Part shown: in pieces, positions 63,468-64,000 of the stretch | Layout of the letters: every line of letters begins with the position of its first letter | Position numbering within the stretch: the first letter of the stretch is position 1 | Source of the DNA: Sphingobium sp. | Lineage (GTDB): Bacteria > Pseudomonadota > Alphaproteobacteria > Sphingomonadales > Sphingomonadaceae | Direction: 5' to 3' | Assembly (NCBI GenBank): GCA_023266575.1 | Contig: JAHFPV010000013.1 | Span: 61,579-125,578 of the forward strand | Length of the DNA: 64,000 bases | Notes under the pieces: generated by a model | The model's database searches: none | What the model saw: only the letters and a program-made list of their open reading frames with translations | What the model was told of the DNA's origin: nothing | Made by a program: the position numbers and the translations under genes

Positions 63468-63863
63468 ATGGCTTCGTCCTACACCACGCACATCACCGCC
63501 CGAGCCGCCGACATCGACATACTCGGCCACGTCAACAACGCGGTCTGGGTCCAGTGGATGGAGCAGGTTGCGACCGAACATTGGACCCATGATGCCGACC
63601 CGGCGCATGTGGATGCCTATGTCTGGGTCGTGACCCGCCACGAAATCGACTATCGCGGCAATGTGGCGGAGGGCGAGACGGTGACGGCGCGCACCTGGAT
63701 ACCCGACGGCCCGCGCGGCGCGCGCTTTGACCGGCTGATCGAGTTTACCGGACCCGACGGCAAGGTGAAGGTCACGGCCAGATCGACTTGGGCGATCGTG
63801 GACAAAGGCACGGGCCGGATCTTGCGCGTGCCGCCGGAGGTGGCGGCGAACTTTGCGGATTGA
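63468..63863 (+). CDS. Acyl-CoA thioesterase, hotdog (4HBT/YbgC-type)
   Basis: The 131-residue hotdog-fold protein has the 4HBT signature at the start (ARAADIDILGHVNNAVWVQWMEQ), where Asp and the His-Val-Asn-Asn block form the active site, and a RHEIDYRGNVAEGETVTART core. It hydrolyses acyl-CoA thioesters of unknown chain type. The ATG at 63468 is preceded by GGAGGA, which lies exactly at the edge of repeat D. Confidence 0.88.
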   Translation: MASSYTTHITARAADIDILGHVNNAVWVQWMEQVATEHWTHDADPAHVDAYVWVVTRHEIDYRGNVAEGETVTARTWIPDGPRGARFDRLIEFTGPDGKVKVTARSTWAIVDKGTGRILRVPPEVAANFAD

Positions 63864-63883
63864 GTTCGGGGGACCACCTACCT

Positions 63884-63907
63884 CCGTTCGTTTCGAGCGA
63901 AGTCGAG
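63884..63907. repeat. Half of a REP-like repeat (element E)
   Basis: CCGTTCGTTTCGAGCGAAGT and the following CGAG match one arm of the repeat family (closest to the left arm of element D). The complementary right arm is absent before the window edge; the sequence changes abruptly after 63907. Confidence 0.6.
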
Positions 63908-63922
63908 CATCTGTCTTGTTGG

Positions 63923-64000
63923 TCAAGCATGGATTGGGGACCAAGTTCGATTTTCGGCAACGAGGCGATTGGCGAGGACGACGATTTTTCTAGCGACGGC
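63923..64000 (-). mobile_element. 3' end of a transposase, probably IS110 family (partial)
   Basis: Minus-strand codons from the window edge encode 25 residues, including VARKIVVLANRLVAENRTWS, before TGA at 63923-63925. The hydrophobic helix R-K-I-V-V-L-A-N followed by a short NRTW tail resembles the C-terminus of IS110-type (DEDD) transposases. Only the end of the protein is inside the window, so the family call is tentative. The stop is 16 bases from half-repeat E, so this would be one end of the element. Confidence 0.45.

Noticed and set aside
63772-63960. Minus-strand frame over the thioesterase end and repeat E
   Set aside because: It is built from repeat sequence and antisense of the thioesterase; no family is visible and a different frame carries the transposase-like tail.

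Overview
This window is high-GC, densely packed chromosomal DNA from an alphaproteobacterium, most likely a sphingomonad (Sphingobium/Sphingomonas group). The indications are a UrcA-family secreted protein, a DUF1674/SDHAF4 gene, a mitofilin (Mic60)-like protein next to hemC-hemD, an rsmB-rpe-heparinase-like-purH run, queG, a CDC48-type AAA ATPase, many TonB/porin-type envelope genes, and dispersed inverted repeats ending in CCGTTCG...CGAACGG. The assignment rests on recognised protein families and gene order, not on a database search.

Layout. 0-7 kb: a small helical protein, SDHAF4, then a co-directional run rsmB, PAS protein, rpe, heparinase II/III-like, purH, closed by a strong hairpin. 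7-11.4 kb: a UrcA protein, then a tight trio of UDP-galactopyranose-mutase-like flavoprotein, GtrA membrane protein and STT3/GT-C-like membrane protein, which looks like a lipid-linked sugar module. 11.3-14 kb: reverse-strand ABC-2 exporter and Tat-type msrB. 14-24 kb: queG, an orphan HEPN-like gene of atypical composition, a lipoprotein/EI24 pair, adenosine kinase, a polysaccharide flippase, tsaD-gpsA, and hemC-hemD-mic60. 24-33 kb: alpha/beta hydrolase, gltX, nadE, prs, VOC protein, hisN, AsmA. 33-43 kb: rpmI-rplT and pheS-pheT separated by a LysE-type exporter, then ltaE with a DMT exporter, ilvE, a UbiH-type hydroxylase and cytochrome b561. 43-53 kb: acs, GST, a GGDEF protein, a LysR regulator, a candidate small RNA, cdc48, a PmtA-like methyltransferase and a LuxR regulator. 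53-59 kb: porin, TonB receptor, fatty acid hydroxylase-type membrane enzyme, exported VOC protein and LacI regulator. 59-64 kb: tRNA-Thr, a 42-residue gene, Xaa-Pro aminopeptidase, oligopeptidase B, a thioesterase, and at the right edge the C-terminus of what is probably an IS110-type transposase abutting half of a dispersed repeat.

Most of the window is housekeeping: translation (rsmB, rplT, rpmI, pheST, gltX, tsaD, queG), purine/PRPP/NAD metabolism (purH, prs, nadE, adenosine kinase), heme and ubiquinone. The parts most worth following up are the GtrA/GT-C trio, the candidate small RNA with its own promoter and terminator just upstream of cdc48, the alternative hairpins in front of the fatty acid hydroxylase gene, the HEPN-like orphan, and the possible IS110 insertion into a repeat. 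No CRISPR array, prophage, rRNA or replication origin was seen.
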